Below are positions 17,237 through 26,067 of a stretch of 64,000 nt of DNA, piece after piece. Location of the stretch: the NCBI RefSeq assembly GCF_902459655.1, contig NZ_CABPSB010000014.1:93790-157789 (forward strand), in the 5' to 3' direction. The notes under the pieces were generated by a model, which saw only the letters and a list, made by a program, of their open reading frames with translations, searched no databases and was not told the origin of the DNA. Position numbers and translations under genes: made by a program. The DNA comes from Pandoraea anhela. Lineage in GTDB: Bacteria > Pseudomonadota > Gammaproteobacteria > Burkholderiales > Burkholderiaceae. The stretch's first letter is position 1. Each line of letters begins with the position of its first letter.

Positions 17237-17905
17237 TCTTCGCAGGCCGCGAAGTCGGCGTGCGGTTTTTGTATCGAGTATGGTTGTGTTGCTGGCGGAA
17301 AATGATGCTAGGTAATTATCTCTCGAGAAAAAATGGAGTTTATGGTTCGGTGGAATTCTGTTGATGGCAGTGATGTTGGGGTGAAATGTGGAATGTGAGA
17401 TTTGAATGTTCAGTCGCTCGAAAATATTGTGATTAATAAGAAGAAAATCTGTGGATGGATCTGGAGGAGTGAGGGGTTGGCCTTGGGTCGCTAGGGAATC
17501 GTTTGAATCTCGCAAAACCATTCGATGGTGATGTAAAGAGCGGAATTAAGCAATAAAAAATAATAAATGCAGGTCGATTTGTCCGATATTTTGATGGGCG
17601 GAATTTTTATCGGAGTAAAGAAGGTGATTTTGTAATTATTTAATGTCGATTCACGATAATTTTTGTCGATAATGCATGTTGGCGGAACTTTGAAAGTGAA
17701 AATTGTTGTTTCATGTCAAGGCAAAGATGTCGGGGATTTGCTTTGGGCGATAGAAGCGGTTATGGAATTTAAGGTGACGCATCACTCAATTTTAATGGGC
17801 ATGGACTTGTTGATGAAATGAGTGATGTGAAAAGATGTTTGAGCCAGTGGCTTTGATGAATTTGTTGCGGATGGAAGGATGTACTCTCCAAATAAATGAG
17901 CGAAT
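17237..17905. other. AT-rich spacer with no firm gene
   Basis: Base composition drops sharply compared with the flanks: long A/T runs, TAAT and AATTTT words. No long reading frame on either strand has the codon use of the surrounding genome. Two short forward frames at 17672 and 17835 are listed separately at low confidence. The stretch marks the left part of a horizontally acquired patch that ends at tRNA-Lys. Confidence 0.7.
17672..17821 (+). CDS. Possible 49-residue small protein in AT-rich patch
   Basis: This is an ATG-to-TGA frame of 49 codons with a sensible alternating hydrophobic pattern (LKVKIVVSCQGKDVGDLLWAIE ... MGMDLLMK). No Shine-Dalgarno is visible upstream. It resembles nothing I recognise. 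Its codon use is like that of the neighbouring kinase-like gene, which is the main argument for it. Confidence 0.25.
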   Translation: MHVGGTLKVKIVVSCQGKDVGDLLWAIEAVMEFKVTHHSILMGMDLLMK

Positions 17906-17909
17906 ATGA
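17835..17909 (+). CDS. Possible 24-residue leader peptide overlapping the kinase-like gene
   Basis: A short frame (MFEPVALMNLLRMEGCTLQ...) ends in a TGA that overlaps the ATG of the next gene as ATGA. This arrangement would couple translation of the downstream gene, which has no Shine-Dalgarno of its own. The only evidence is this arrangement; no homologue is known to me. Confidence 0.2.
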   Translation: MFEPVALMNLLRMEGCTLQINERI

Positions 17910-18379
17910 GCGAAAATTTGAGAAAAATATTCAATCCGGACTTTTATTTGGGTTTTCCGCGTGTTTGGTCTGTGGAACGTGGGAAAGAGGCTTGGGAAAA
18001 GACCTATGCCGACTTGGAGGACAGTCTTAAAAAATTGGGATCGTCGGCAACTGTATATATTGTGTGTGGAATGCCAGGGAGCGGGAAGTCTACTTGGATT
18101 TCAAGAAATGAGCATGAATTTAAATTGCCCGCCTTGGTTTTGGATGCAGCGTTGCCCGGGGCTCGTCATAGAAAAAGATCAGTGGAATTGGCGAAAAAAT
18201 ACGGTGCAAAGATCGAGGTCATTTGGATTAATGTTCCTTTGGAAAAAGCACTTATGTGGAATAGGCTTCGACCGGTGGATGAGCAGATTCCAGATGAAAC
18301 AATTAAATATGTTTGCGAAAATTTTGAGGCGCCTTCGATCGATGAGGGATATTCTAAAGTTAGAGAGGTAGTTCAGTGA
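17906..18379 (+). CDS. Small P-loop ATPase, polynucleotide-kinase-like (AAA_33)
   Basis: The 157-residue protein has a Walker A motif in GMPGSGKSTWISRN (about residues 52-65), a Walker-B-like ALVLDAALPGARHR, and a late segment of the type R-x-R-P ... IPDETI ... FEAPSIDEGYSKV. The last pattern is typical of T4-polynucleotide-kinase-like phosphotransferases. The substrate could be a nucleic acid end, an RNA, a nucleotide or a small molecule; zeta-toxin-type kinases are a more distant possibility. The codon use is AT-rich and unlike the flanking genome, so the gene looks transferred. It stands between the AT-rich spacer and a decayed IS element and has no recognisable partner. Confidence 0.8.
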   Translation: MSENLRKIFNPDFYLGFPRVWSVERGKEAWEKTYADLEDSLKKLGSSATVYIVCGMPGSGKSTWISRNEHEFKLPALVLDAALPGARHRKRSVELAKKYGAKIEVIWINVPLEKALMWNRLRPVDEQIPDETIKYVCENFEAPSIDEGYSKVREVVQ

Positions 18380-18427
18380 TGTGGTGTATTGGCCCGGTGA
18401 AAACCTGCTCAAGTCATAATCGAGGAA

Positions 18428-18748
18428 ATGACGATGAGCAAGACAATGCAAGAAGATATCAAGCGATGTACAGCGAAGCGCAAAAGCGCGCTGGCGTTGG
18501 ACATCATTCAAGGCAAGACGACGGTGGCCCAGGCCAGCCGCACGCATGATTTGCCGCTGTCTGAAGGCGAAAGTTGGGTGGACGATGGCAAGCGGGGAAT
18601 GGAGAATGCCCTGCGCGCGAGTCCGCAAGACATCAAAGAGCAGTACGAGCGACAGCTTAAAGCGCTTCAGGAAGGTTACGGCTAAGCGATGCTGGAGCTA
18701 CGTGCGCGAAAAAAATTGCAGTCCCTGTTGGGCGAGGACGACAAGTGA
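18428..18748 (+). pseudogene. IS3-type transposase OrfA with nonsense mutation
   Basis: The frame reads MTMSKTMQEDIKRCTAKRKS and so on, as in transposases of this IS group (KSALALDIIQGKTTVAQASR, GMENALRASP). It is interrupted by TAA at 18683-18685, where intact relatives have GAA. Reading through the stop restores AMLELRARKKLQSLLGEDDK up to the TGA at 18746-18748. A single base change therefore accounts for the break. Confidence 0.8.
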
Positions 18749-19450
18749 TCGCGACGATCCGCCAGGGACTGCAAGCTGATGGAATCACCGTCTCGATCTC
18801 GAAGTTGGACCGCTGGTTCGATGTGCCGCGCCGCACGGTGTATTACAAGCCGGTCAAAGCGCAGCCCAAGTTACAGGCCAGATTCGCGGAGCCAATCAAG
18901 GCGATGATTGAAGAATCTCCGTCATTCGGTTATCGCACCGTGGCGTAAGGTCACCAATCAGCGCTGGTCCACGGACATGTGCCGAGTCTGGGCTGAGCTT
19001 GACGGTTGGGCAACTTTGGCCTTGGTGGTCGACAGCCATACGCGAGAGCTTTTGGGCTGGCATCTCTCACGAAGCGGCAAAGCGACAAGGGCGTCGAGCG
19101 CACTGGAGCAAGCGCTGATCGCTCGTTTCGGCATGCTGGGCCCTGTGCGAAAACCGTTTCTACTTCGAAGGGATAACAGACTTGTCCTTACGAGCCGGAA
19201 TTACACAGCGCCGGTTCGAAGCTATGGCCTGCGTCAGACATTGATTGCACCGCATTGCCCGCAGCAAAACGGGATGGTCGAACGAGTGATTCGAATACTC
19301 AAAGCGCAATATGTGCGCCACCACCGCTTCGAAACTTTGCAGCATGCCTGCCGGATGATTGCCGACTGGATTCAGTTCTACAACCATCGACGGGCACATC
19401 AGGCACTGAAGATGAAAACCCCGGCCGAGGCATTCGCGTTAGCCGCTTAA
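18745..19450 (+). pseudogene. IS3-type transposase OrfB with internal deletion and frameshift
   Basis: The start overlaps the orfA stop (GTG/TGA). The N-terminal part (IATIRQGLQADGITVSISKLDRWFDVPRRTVYYK ...) breaks off after SFGYRTVA near 18947. The catalytic part (RWSTDMCRVW ... FLLRRDNRL ... PQQNGMVERVIRILK) continues in another frame, so several dozen residues are missing. The second catalytic motif reads RRDNRL where intact copies have SDNG. The enzyme is inactive. Confidence 0.85.
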
Positions 19451-19510
19451 CCTGTGCAGGTTTTGCTGGGTCGATACAGATTTCGACAAAGGCAGAAAAA
19501 CCCACACCCG

Positions 19511-19547
19511 CAAAAACGAAAAGGGGCTGCGATTTCTCGCAACCCCT
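19511..19547 (-). terminator. Terminator of tRNA-Lys
   Basis: On the minus strand a GGGGTTGCGA / TCGCAGCCCC hairpin with a GAAA-type loop, followed by TTTTCGTTTTT, starts about ten bases after the CCA end of the tRNA. Confidence 0.85.
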
Positions 19548-19556
19548 CCTGTATTC

Positions 19557-19632
19557 TGGTAGGCCGTGCAGGATTCGAACCTGCGACCAACGGATTAAAA
19601 GTCCGCTGCTCTACCAACTGAGCTAACGACCC
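19557..19632 (-). tRNA. tRNA-Lys (anticodon UUU)
   Basis: A 76-nt cloverleaf is read on the minus strand: acceptor GGGTCGT pairs with ACGGCCT, followed by encoded A-CCA. The D-loop contains AGCTCAGTTGGTAGAGC, the anticodon loop reads CTTTTAA (UUU), and the T-arm contains GGTTCGAATCC. It borders the foreign AT-rich patch, and tRNA 3' ends are common integration sites. I see no duplicated tRNA fragment at the far side of the patch. Confidence 0.97.
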
Positions 19633-19645
19633 AACGAAGAAAAAG

Positions 19646-19675
19646 ATTATAGCGTCGCAGACGTTATAGTGTCAA
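19646..19675 (-). promoter_or_regulatory. Consensus sigma-70 promoter of tRNA-Lys
   Basis: On the minus strand a perfect TTGACA (19675-19670) and a perfect TATAAT (19651-19646) are separated by 18 bases. The expected start is a few bases before the mature tRNA 5' end at 19632. Confidence 0.88.
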
Positions 19676-19738
19676 TAGGTCCGTGACGCAGATGTGTTCG
19701 TTTATCGGGTTTTTCGCGCCGTTGCGCGCGAATTGCGC

Positions 19739-20854
19739 TCAAACGCTGCGCTCAATGCGCCACATCTGATACTTGAACGCGCAGACGCCGCCCGCCAAAA
19801 TCGCCGCGATCGCCACGAACGACCCGACCGCCAGCGTCGAGACGCCCGACAATCCCTGACCCACCGTGCAACCCAGCGCCGTCACCCCACCGAAACCCAT
19901 CAATACGCCACCGACCATATGGTTCGCCGTGTCTTCCGTCCCCTGAAAACCCTCCCAGCGGAAGTTGCGCGAAACCCGTGCATACACGAACGACCCCGCA
20001 ATCACGCCCAGCACGCTCGAAATCCCCAACGTGATGACATTGCTCGTATCGCTCCACATCATCAGCCAGTACAACGTGTACGCCAGCGGAGAGACGAACG
20101 ACAGCGCTTCCATCCGCCCCGAGTTGGTCGCGACGAAGCTCTCTTCCAGCGTATTCGGATTCTCGGCCACATAACCGATCTTGCCCGACACATACCAAAG
20201 CGCCACGATGATCGCACCCACGACAAGACCACCCAGGAAATTGTCGAACGTCCAGAACTCCCGACGCACCAGCGCCGCAATCACGAACGCTCCACCAATC
20301 ACCAGCCCGAGGACGAGCTGCGCACGATGAACGTCGCCGCCGAATATGCCGCCGAGCAACGTCGGTAAATCCTGCGACGTGGCGAATGTCGTTTGCACAC
20401 TGTCGAGCGCAGCCACACGGAAGACGGCGAACAGACCCTTGAGCGTCATGTACGCCGACACGCCGATCATCACGAAAACGAGCAGCGACTTCAGATTGCC
20501 GCCGCCAATGCGCACCAGCGTCTTGCTGCCGCATCCGGACGCCAGCACCATGCCCACCCCGAAACACCAGCCACCCACCAGATAAGACAGCCACGTGAAG
20601 CGGGGTGTCGTATAGATCGCCTTGACCGGATCGATGATGCCGAGCGAAGCCATGAGGCCCGTCCCGATCGTCGCGACACCGATCGCCAGCCACCACATAC
20701 GCATGCGGTTCCAGTCGCCGATGTTGACGATGTCTGACAGCGCGCCCATCGTGCAGAAGTGAGTGCGTTGAAGCACGGCGCCGAACACAAAGGCCAGGCC
20801 GAAGGTAAGCCACACGACAGTGTGGGAGAGGGCGGAGAGATCGACGTCGGTCAT
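19739..20854 (-). CDS. YeeE/YedE-family sulfur-compound membrane transporter
   Basis: The 371-residue multi-helix inner-membrane protein carries the family Cys-Gly repeats (ASGCGSKTLVRIGGGNLKS and ALGCTVGQGLSGVSTLA) and the early QRTHFCTMG motif. These cysteines line the thiosulfate path in characterised YeeE/TsuA. Transport of thiosulfate or a related sulfur species is the likely role. Start MTDVDLSAL at 20854 was chosen because the helix pattern begins there; the frame is open upstream. The gene stands alone, transcribed towards tRNA-Lys. Confidence 0.87.
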   Translation of the reverse strand: MTDVDLSALSHTVVWLTFGLAFVFGAVLQRTHFCTMGALSDIVNIGDWNRMRMWWLAIGVATIGTGLMASLGIIDPVKAIYTTPRFTWLSYLVGGWCFGVGMVLASGCGSKTLVRIGGGNLKSLLVFVMIGVSAYMTLKGLFAVFRVAALDSVQTTFATSQDLPTLLGGIFGGDVHRAQLVLGLVIGGAFVIAALVRREFWTFDNFLGGLVVGAIIVALWYVSGKIGYVAENPNTLEESFVATNSGRMEALSFVSPLAYTLYWLMMWSDTSNVITLGISSVLGVIAGSFVYARVSRNFRWEGFQGTEDTANHMVGGVLMGFGGVTALGCTVGQGLSGVSTLAVGSFVAIAAILAGGVCAFKYQMWRIERSV

Positions 20855-21091
20855 GAGGCGAGAAGACGATAGCGGCCTTGTCCGGCCGTTCGATGCATTG
20901 ACGCCGGCCACGGGGCGCAGCCAGCTTTGTTGTTATCAGACGTGCCGCGCAGCCAGCGCACGATCACATCGCGGGTACGGTCGCCATGCCGTGCCGGCAC
21001 CTGACGGCCCGCACGCATCCCCTGAGACGCCGCGCCTCGAACGTTTGGAAAGTCCGTATTCTACGCGAGGTCGCACCGGTGACCAGAAACG

Positions 21092-21117
21092 ACAACGCCG
21101 CCCAAAGGCGGCGTTGT
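21092..21117 (-). terminator. Terminator after the tol-pal operon
   Basis: A perfect 11-bp stem (ACAACGCCGCC / GGCGGCGTTGT) with a four-base loop lies 59 bases after the cpoB stop on the minus strand. It is followed by a weak T-rich tail (CGTTTC). Confidence 0.75.
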
Positions 21118-21175
21118 TCGTTTGACGAGTCACCTCATACGGAAGATCGGTTCGCACAACCTCCCGCAGGGCGTA

Positions 21176-21919
21176 TTACTTCAGCTTGGCCGCGCGCTTC
21201 TTGGCCTCCGCTGCCGATTCGCTGTCCGGATACTTGGCCACCAAATCCAGCAACGTTTTCTTCGCTGCCGCAGTCTGCCCGGATTCCGCCTGGTTGCTGG
21301 CGATCGCCAACATGGCCTCGGCGGCCTTCGGGCTCGTCGGGTACTTCGTCACGATCCCTTGCAGCGTCGCGGTCGACCCCTTCAGATCCTTGTTGGCGTA
21401 CTGCGCATTACCAAGCCAGAACTGCGCTTCGGGTTGATACGGGCTGGCGGGATACTTCGCCGTAAAGGTCCGGAAATCCGTTTGCGCACCTTTGTAGTCG
21501 CCGTTGCGGAATTTCGTCAGCGCGGCGTCAAAGACATCTTTTTCGCCCGGTTGGACGGTGCCTGTGACACCGCCGACGGTCATCTGCTGCGGTTCGAATT
21601 TCTTCAGACGGCCATCGAGGTCCGTGTAGAAATCCTTCTGACTCTGTTGCAGGTTCGCAAGCTGGTTTTTCAGATCTTCGTTCTGGCCGCGCTGGTCGGC
21701 CAGGTCACGTTGCAACTGCTGGATCTGGTTGTTCAAATCCAGCACGTTGCGCGTGAGCCCCTCGATCCGCAGCTTGTCCGAATCCAGACGGCTGCGGATG
21801 TCGAGGATCGCTTTGCGCGCCTCGTCGTCGTCGAACAATCCGGCATGCGCGAGCGGGCTAAGCACGGTAGTGCCGAGCGTCACCGCGCAGATCATGTTTT
21901 TAATCAAACGAGACGTCAT
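21176..21919 (-). CDS. cpoB: Cell division coordinator CpoB (YbgF)
   Basis: The 247-residue periplasmic protein has a signal peptide at 1-26 (MTSRLIKNMICAVTLG ... AHA) and an N-terminal coiled coil at about 35-105, Gln/Leu-rich, for trimerisation. Three to four TPR repeats follow (DVFDAALTKFRNGDYKGAQTDFRTF, AQFWLGNAQYANKDLKGS). CpoB links Tol-Pal constriction to peptidoglycan synthesis by PBP1b. It is the last gene of the tol-pal operon, 10 bases after pal. Confidence 0.95.
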   Translation of the reverse strand: MTSRLIKNMICAVTLGTTVLSPLAHAGLFDDDEARKAILDIRSRLDSDKLRIEGLTRNVLDLNNQIQQLQRDLADQRGQNEDLKNQLANLQQSQKDFYTDLDGRLKKFEPQQMTVGGVTGTVQPGEKDVFDAALTKFRNGDYKGAQTDFRTFTAKYPASPYQPEAQFWLGNAQYANKDLKGSTATLQGIVTKYPTSPKAAEAMLAIASNQAESGQTAAAKKTLLDLVAKYPDSESAAEAKKRAAKLK

Positions 21920-21929
21920 GACGATTCAA

Positions 21930-22430
21930 TCAATAAGCCAGGTCGACGCGACGGTCTTGGGCCCAGGTGGCTTCGTCGGTGCCCGTAGCCTTTTCCTTGC
22001 CCAGCGACACGGCTTCCATCTGGCTCGTGTTGGCGCCCAGAGCCGTCATGGTCTTCAGCACGGCTTCAGCGCGCTTCTGGCCCAGTGCCAGGTTGTACTC
22101 GCTCGTACCGCGCGGGTCGGTGTTGCCCTGGAGCAGCACGTGACGCTGCGAATACTTGCCCAGGAACTGCGCGTGCGCCTGGAGCAGCGGGTTGTATTGC
22201 TGATCGACGCTGTACGAGTCGAAGCCGAAATACACGCTGCGCTTGGCGAGCGGGCCGTTCGGGTTGTTCAGTTCGTCAGCCGAAGCGTCGACGGGGGCGA
22301 CGGCGCGGGCGTCGGTCGTGGTCTGACCCTTGTTGGCGTTGGCCTGGTCGTCGAGCTTCACACCCGACGAGCAAGCGGCCAGAGCGGCCAGCGAGGAGAT
22401 GGCGAGGATATTACGAAGCAGGGAACTCAT
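21930..22430 (-). CDS. pal: Peptidoglycan-associated lipoprotein Pal
   Basis: The 166-residue protein has a lipobox ending LAALAAC with the lipidated Cys20 and a C-terminal OmpA-like peptidoglycan-binding domain (GNTDPRGTSEYNLALGQKRAEAVL). It anchors the outer membrane to the cell wall and binds TolB. It sits 30 bases downstream of tolB, with a GAGG-type ribosome site (GGAGGCTC) before the ATG. Confidence 0.97.
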   Translation of the reverse strand: MSSLLRNILAISSLAALAACSSGVKLDDQANANKGQTTTDARAVAPVDASADELNNPNGPLAKRSVYFGFDSYSVDQQYNPLLQAHAQFLGKYSQRHVLLQGNTDPRGTSEYNLALGQKRAEAVLKTMTALGANTSQMEAVSLGKEKATGTDEATWAQDRRVDLAY

Positions 22431-22460
22431 GTGAGCCTCCGAGTGATGTTGCTGTTGATG

Positions 22461-23753
22461 TTATTGCATGAAAGGGCCCCAGGAGGGTTCGCGAACTTCC
22501 CCCCCTCGAACCTGAAGAATCTGCCGGGTTTGCCCGTCCACCGAGACTGCCGCGAGCACCTTTCGGCCCCCCGACTGCGTTGCATAAAGAATGTACTTGC
22601 CGTTTGCGGCAAAACTCGGTGACTCGTCGTGGCTGGTGTCGGTCAGAGCCGTAACATCGCCAGTACTCATATCCTGCACGCACAGCTTGAATCCGCCACC
22701 CTGACGCGCGATGAACGCGAGCAACTTGCCGTCGGGACTGATTCGCGGGCTGACGTTGTAACTCCCCTTGAAAGTGACGCGCTGTGCGCCGCCTTCACTC
22801 TCGCCACCGGCCGGCATTTTGTAGATCTGCGGACCACCGCCACGATCGCTCGTGAAGAAAATCCATTTGCCGTCCGGCGAATACTGCGGTTCGGTGTCGA
22901 TCGCGCCACTGCGCGACAGACGCTTGAGGCCACCGCCATTGGCGCTGACCTGATAGATCTGGGTATTGCCGTCGCGCGAGAGCGCCACGGCCAGCTTGCT
23001 GCCGTCCGGCGACCACGCGGGCGCCGAGTTGTTGCCCTTCTCGTTGGCGAGCACCGCGCGGCGACCGCTCGGCAGGTCGTGGATGTACACGACCGGCTTG
23101 CGCTTTTCGAACGAGACGTACGCCACCTTGGTGCCGTCCGGCGACCAGGCTGGCGAGATGATCGGCTCGCGGCTGTTGAGCGCCACACGGGCGTCCTGAC
23201 CGTCCGAATCCGAAATCTGCAACTGGTAGTTCGGGCCGTTATGCAGCACGTACGACAAACGCGTGGCGAACACGCCCCGGTCGCCCAGCAGCTTCTGATA
23301 AATGTAATCGGCGATCCGATGCGCCGTCAGGCGCAAATTCGCCTGCGACGAGGTGAGGGCCAGCCCACCCAGCGGTTGACCGTTCACGGCGTCGTAAAGA
23401 CGGAAGCTGACCTGGAAGTTGCCGTTACCCTGCGGAACGATCGTGCCGGAGACGAACGCATTCGCACCCTTGGCGCGCCACGTGCCGAGATCGACCGAAT
23501 CGTCCACGCCGACGGTGGCGCCGCCCGTATCGATCTGGTTGAAACGGCCGCTGTTGCTCAGGTCCGCCTTCACGACGGACACGACGTCCGTCGGCGCGGT
23601 GCCTTTGAAATTCGACACGGCGATCGGGTAGCGGTTGGAGCCGACACCCGTGATGTCGACGGTCAGCGGTGTCTGCGCATGGGCGATCGTGCAAGCCGCG
23701 GTGAGCCAGGTGGCCACCAGCGCACGCCATGCATATTGACTGGAGATTCGCAT
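22461..23753 (-). CDS. tolB: Tol-Pal system protein TolB
   Basis: The 430-residue periplasmic protein has a signal peptide at 1-26 (ending TIAHAQ), an N-terminal alpha/beta domain to about 165, and a six-bladed beta-propeller. The propeller shows repeated [38 protein letters not shown] and [12 protein letters not shown] motifs. It connects TolA to Pal. A 101-base gap separates it from tolA. Confidence 0.97.
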   Translation of the reverse strand: MRISSQYAWRALVATWLTAACTIAHAQTPLTVDITGVGSNRYPIAVSNFKGTAPTDVVSVVKADLSNSGRFNQIDTGGATVGVDDSVDLGTWRAKGANAFVSGTIVPQGNGNFQVSFRLYDAVNGQPLGGLALTSSQANLRLTAHRIADYIYQKLLGDRGVFATRLSYVLHNGPNYQLQISDSDGQDARVALNSREPIISPAWSPDGTKVAYVSFEKRKPVVYIHDLPSGRRAVLANEKGNNSAPAWSPDGSKLAVALSRDGNTQIYQVSANGGGLKRLSRSGAIDTEPQYSPDGKWIFFTSDRGGGPQIYKMPAGGESEGGAQRVTFKGSYNVSPRISPDGKLLAFIARQGGGFKLCVQDMSTGDVTALTDTSHDESPSFAANGKYILYATQSGGRKVLAAVSVDGQTRQILQVRGGEVREPSWGPFMQ

Positions 23754-23854
23754 GCGTTCGATTGGTCAGTTACGCGGTGCAAGGGGCATTTTTACCACAT
23801 TCGAATGAAAATGGACCTGCATCGCTCGGTTTTCGTTCCCGTTTGACAACACAC

Positions 23855-24901
23855 TCAACCTTTCGGGCTGAAGCGCAGGTTGACGCTCGGGGGGGCTTTG
23901 CCGTTCGTGTCGCGCGGCAACGGATCGGATTTGGTGATGGCGGCCTGCACGGCGGCGTCCCAGGCGGGATTGCCGCTGGACTTGACCAACTGCATCGACA
24001 GTACGCTGCCATCCGGTGCCAGACGCACTGCAACGACGGCCGTGGGGTTGCCCTCCGTGTCGCCGCCATACGCGATATTCGGCTTGACCTTGGCGCGCAC
24101 CCGGTCGGCGTAGCCCGCCGATGCCGTGCCGCCGGCGCCCGAGCCGGTACCGCCTGCCTGCGAGCCCAGACCGTTGCCGGTCGCGCCCGGAGTGCCACCT
24201 GCCATGCCGCGCAACGAGGCCAGACGGTCGGCGCGCGCCGCGTCCGCTGCCTTCTGCGCAGCCGCTTCCTTCGCGGCCTTGGCCTTGGCCGCCTTGTCTT
24301 CCGCAGCCTTCTTCTCGGCGTCTGCCTTCTTCTGCGCTTCCGCCAGTTGCTGCTGCTTGAGCTGTTCGGCCTTTTTGGCCTCTTCTTCCTTCTGACGCTT
24401 CTGTTCGTCAGCCTTCTTCTGATCGGCCAGCTTCTGCTGGCGGGCTGCCTCGTCCGCTGCCTTCTTGCGCGCCAGTTCGGCCGCTGCCTGCTGCTCGGCG
24501 AGCTGCTTTTGCTTGAGGGCTTCCTGTCGCGCCTTTTCCTGCTGCGCTTCGAGCAGACGTGCCTGCTCCGCCGCCTGTTGCTCCTGCTTGCGCTTCTTCT
24601 GCTGCAAGGCGATGTCGGCGTCCTCGGCCGGCGGCGTGGGCGCAGCCACGGCCGGCGGCGCCGGGGTGGGCGGCGGCGTCACGACCGGCGGGGTCGGCTC
24701 GGCCAACTCGGTAGGCGTCCACAGTTCCGCTTCGGAACCGGCGGGCGAACTGTTCTGCCAGCGCATGCCGTAAAAGAGCAGCGCGAACAGCAGCGCATGC
24801 ATGAGCAGCGCGAGGAGGAAAGCCCGCCCCGTGCCGCGCTCGCTATTGCGGGGACCGATGGGGCGATCGGGACGGCCCTGACGGGCGACGGTGCGACTCA
24901 T
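23855..24901 (-). CDS. tolA: Cell envelope integrity protein TolA
   Basis: The 348-residue protein has one N-terminal transmembrane helix (about residues 27-46), a proline-rich stretch, a long Ala/Lys/Glu/Gln helical domain (about 95-230) and a C-terminal TonB-like domain (YADRVRAKVKPNIAYGGD ... VNLRFSPKG). It spans the periplasm and transmits energy from TolQR to TolB/Pal. The ATG overlaps the tolR stop (ATGA). Confidence 0.96.
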   Translation of the reverse strand: MSRTVARQGRPDRPIGPRNSERGTGRAFLLALLMHALLFALLFYGMRWQNSSPAGSEAELWTPTELAEPTPPVVTPPPTPAPPAVAAPTPPAEDADIALQQKKRKQEQQAAEQARLLEAQQEKARQEALKQKQLAEQQAAAELARKKAADEAARQQKLADQKKADEQKRQKEEEAKKAEQLKQQQLAEAQKKADAEKKAAEDKAAKAKAAKEAAAQKAADAARADRLASLRGMAGGTPGATGNGLGSQAGGTGSGAGGTASAGYADRVRAKVKPNIAYGGDTEGNPTAVVAVRLAPDGSVLSMQLVKSSGNPAWDAAVQAAITKSDPLPRDTNGKAPPSVNLRFSPKG

Positions 24902-25332
24902 TTCTGCTTGACGAGCAGGCCCACGCGCTTCACGCCCTGAGCCTTGAGATCGGACATCACGTTCATGACGATTTCGTATCGCACCGATTTATCGGCGGCG
25001 ATCACGACCGGCTGATCCGGATTCGCTGCCTGACGGCCTTGCAGGAAACCCGTCAGGTCGCCTGCGCTCATGCGCTGCTCGATGGTGTTTTCACCGTCCT
25101 TGTAGCGCACCAGCATGCGATTGTCCGCTTCGATATTGACGACCACCGGCGGCGTCTGCTGCTGCGGGCTCGCGTTGGCGACGCTCGGCAGATTGACGAT
25201 CGACGGCGCGACCAGCGGGGCGGCCACCATGAAGATGACGAGCAGCACCAGCATCACGTCGATGTACGGTACGACGTTGATGTCCGCCATGGCGCGACGG
25301 CCGCGGCGAGCGTTGCGCATAGAACCTGCCAT
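24898..25332 (-). CDS. tolR: Biopolymer transport protein TolR
   Basis: The 144-residue ExbD/TolR protein has one membrane helix with the proton-accepting Asp25 in INVVPYIDVMLVLLVIFM and a periplasmic domain with the family block VVIAADKSVRYEIVMNVMSDLKAQGVKRVGL. It is part of the TolQR motor and overlaps tolA. Confidence 0.96.
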   Translation of the reverse strand: MAGSMRNARRGRRAMADINVVPYIDVMLVLLVIFMVAAPLVAPSIVNLPSVANASPQQQTPPVVVNIEADNRMLVRYKDGENTIEQRMSAGDLTGFLQGRQAANPDQPVVIAADKSVRYEIVMNVMSDLKAQGVKRVGLLVKQK

Positions 25333-25353
25333 GTCTCGGCGCTCCCGGAATGC

Positions 25354-26028
25354 TTAGTGAATCTGCCGTTGCAGGATGTTGGAGAATTCTTCGATGAAGC
25401 TTTCGAAGCGGATCGACAGCCGGTCGATGTCGGTCGCGAAGCGGTTGTAGGCAACCACGGCAGGGATAGCGGCGAACAGACCGATGGCCGTGGCCACCAG
25501 CGCTTCCGCAATGCCCGGCGCCACATTGGCGAGCGTGGCTTGTTGCACGTTCGAGAGGCCGCGGAAAGCGTTCATGATACCCCACACCGTGCCGAACAGA
25601 CCAATGTACGGGCTGACCGAGCCGACCGACGCGAGGAACGGCAGATTGGCTTCGAGCGCGTCCATTTCACGTTGATAGCAAGCGCGCATGGCGCGGCGTG
25701 CGCCATCCAGGATCGCGTGCGGATCGTTCAGACCTTTTTCGCTCGCCTTGATGTATTCGCGCATGCCCGACTCGAAGATGCGTTCGAGCGAGCCTGTCTG
25801 GTGACGATTGTTCAGCGCGCTCTGATACAACGCCTGAAGATCGCCGCCCGACCAGAAATCACGCTCGAAGCGCTCGGTCTGGGTGCGGGCGCGGCGGATC
25901 GCGAAGATCTTGCGGAAGATGTGCGTCCACGAAAGCAGCGAGAGCAGCAGCAGCAGGCCCATGACTGCCTGGGCGAGCACGCTGGCATGCATGACCAGCG
26001 AAATGATGGAAAGGTCTTGATCGGGCAT
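25354..26028 (-). CDS. tolQ: Tol-Pal proton channel subunit TolQ
   Basis: The 224-residue MotA/ExbB/TolQ-family protein has three membrane helices (about 15-37, 130-150 and 165-190). The conserved channel segment SPYIGLFGTVWGIMNAFRGL and the third helix GIAEALVATAIGLFAAIPAVVAYN are present. It sits 21 bases upstream of tolR. Confidence 0.97.
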   Translation of the reverse strand: MPDQDLSIISLVMHASVLAQAVMGLLLLLSLLSWTHIFRKIFAIRRARTQTERFERDFWSGGDLQALYQSALNNRHQTGSLERIFESGMREYIKASEKGLNDPHAILDGARRAMRACYQREMDALEANLPFLASVGSVSPYIGLFGTVWGIMNAFRGLSNVQQATLANVAPGIAEALVATAIGLFAAIPAVVAYNRFATDIDRLSIRFESFIEEFSNILQRQIH

Positions 26029-26067
26029 GGTGTGGTTATTGACTGACCGGAATTTTTATCCCTGGCT

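Larger units (their letters stand above)
18385..19478 (+). mobile_element. Decayed IS3-family insertion sequence
   Basis: Both ends can be placed. The left end begins TGTATTGGCCCGGTG and the right end, read inward, begins TGTATCGACCCAGC; both continue into AAAACCTGC. These imperfect terminal inverted repeats of about 27 bp enclose two overlapping transposase frames, both damaged. The flanking triplets (TGG left, GAT right) are not a duplication, so the copy is old or rearranged. The length, about 1.1 kb, is short for the family because of an internal deletion in orfB. Confidence 0.85.

Noticed and set aside
17033-17521. 162-codon minus-strand frame at the PAS gene / AT-rich boundary
   Set aside because: Half of it is antisense to the PAS protein, and the other half is Asn/Ile-rich AT translation without a ribosome site.
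19739-20368. Plus-strand frames opposite the YeeE/YedE gene
   Set aside because: Arg-rich, low-complexity antisense translation; the minus strand encodes a typical membrane transporter.
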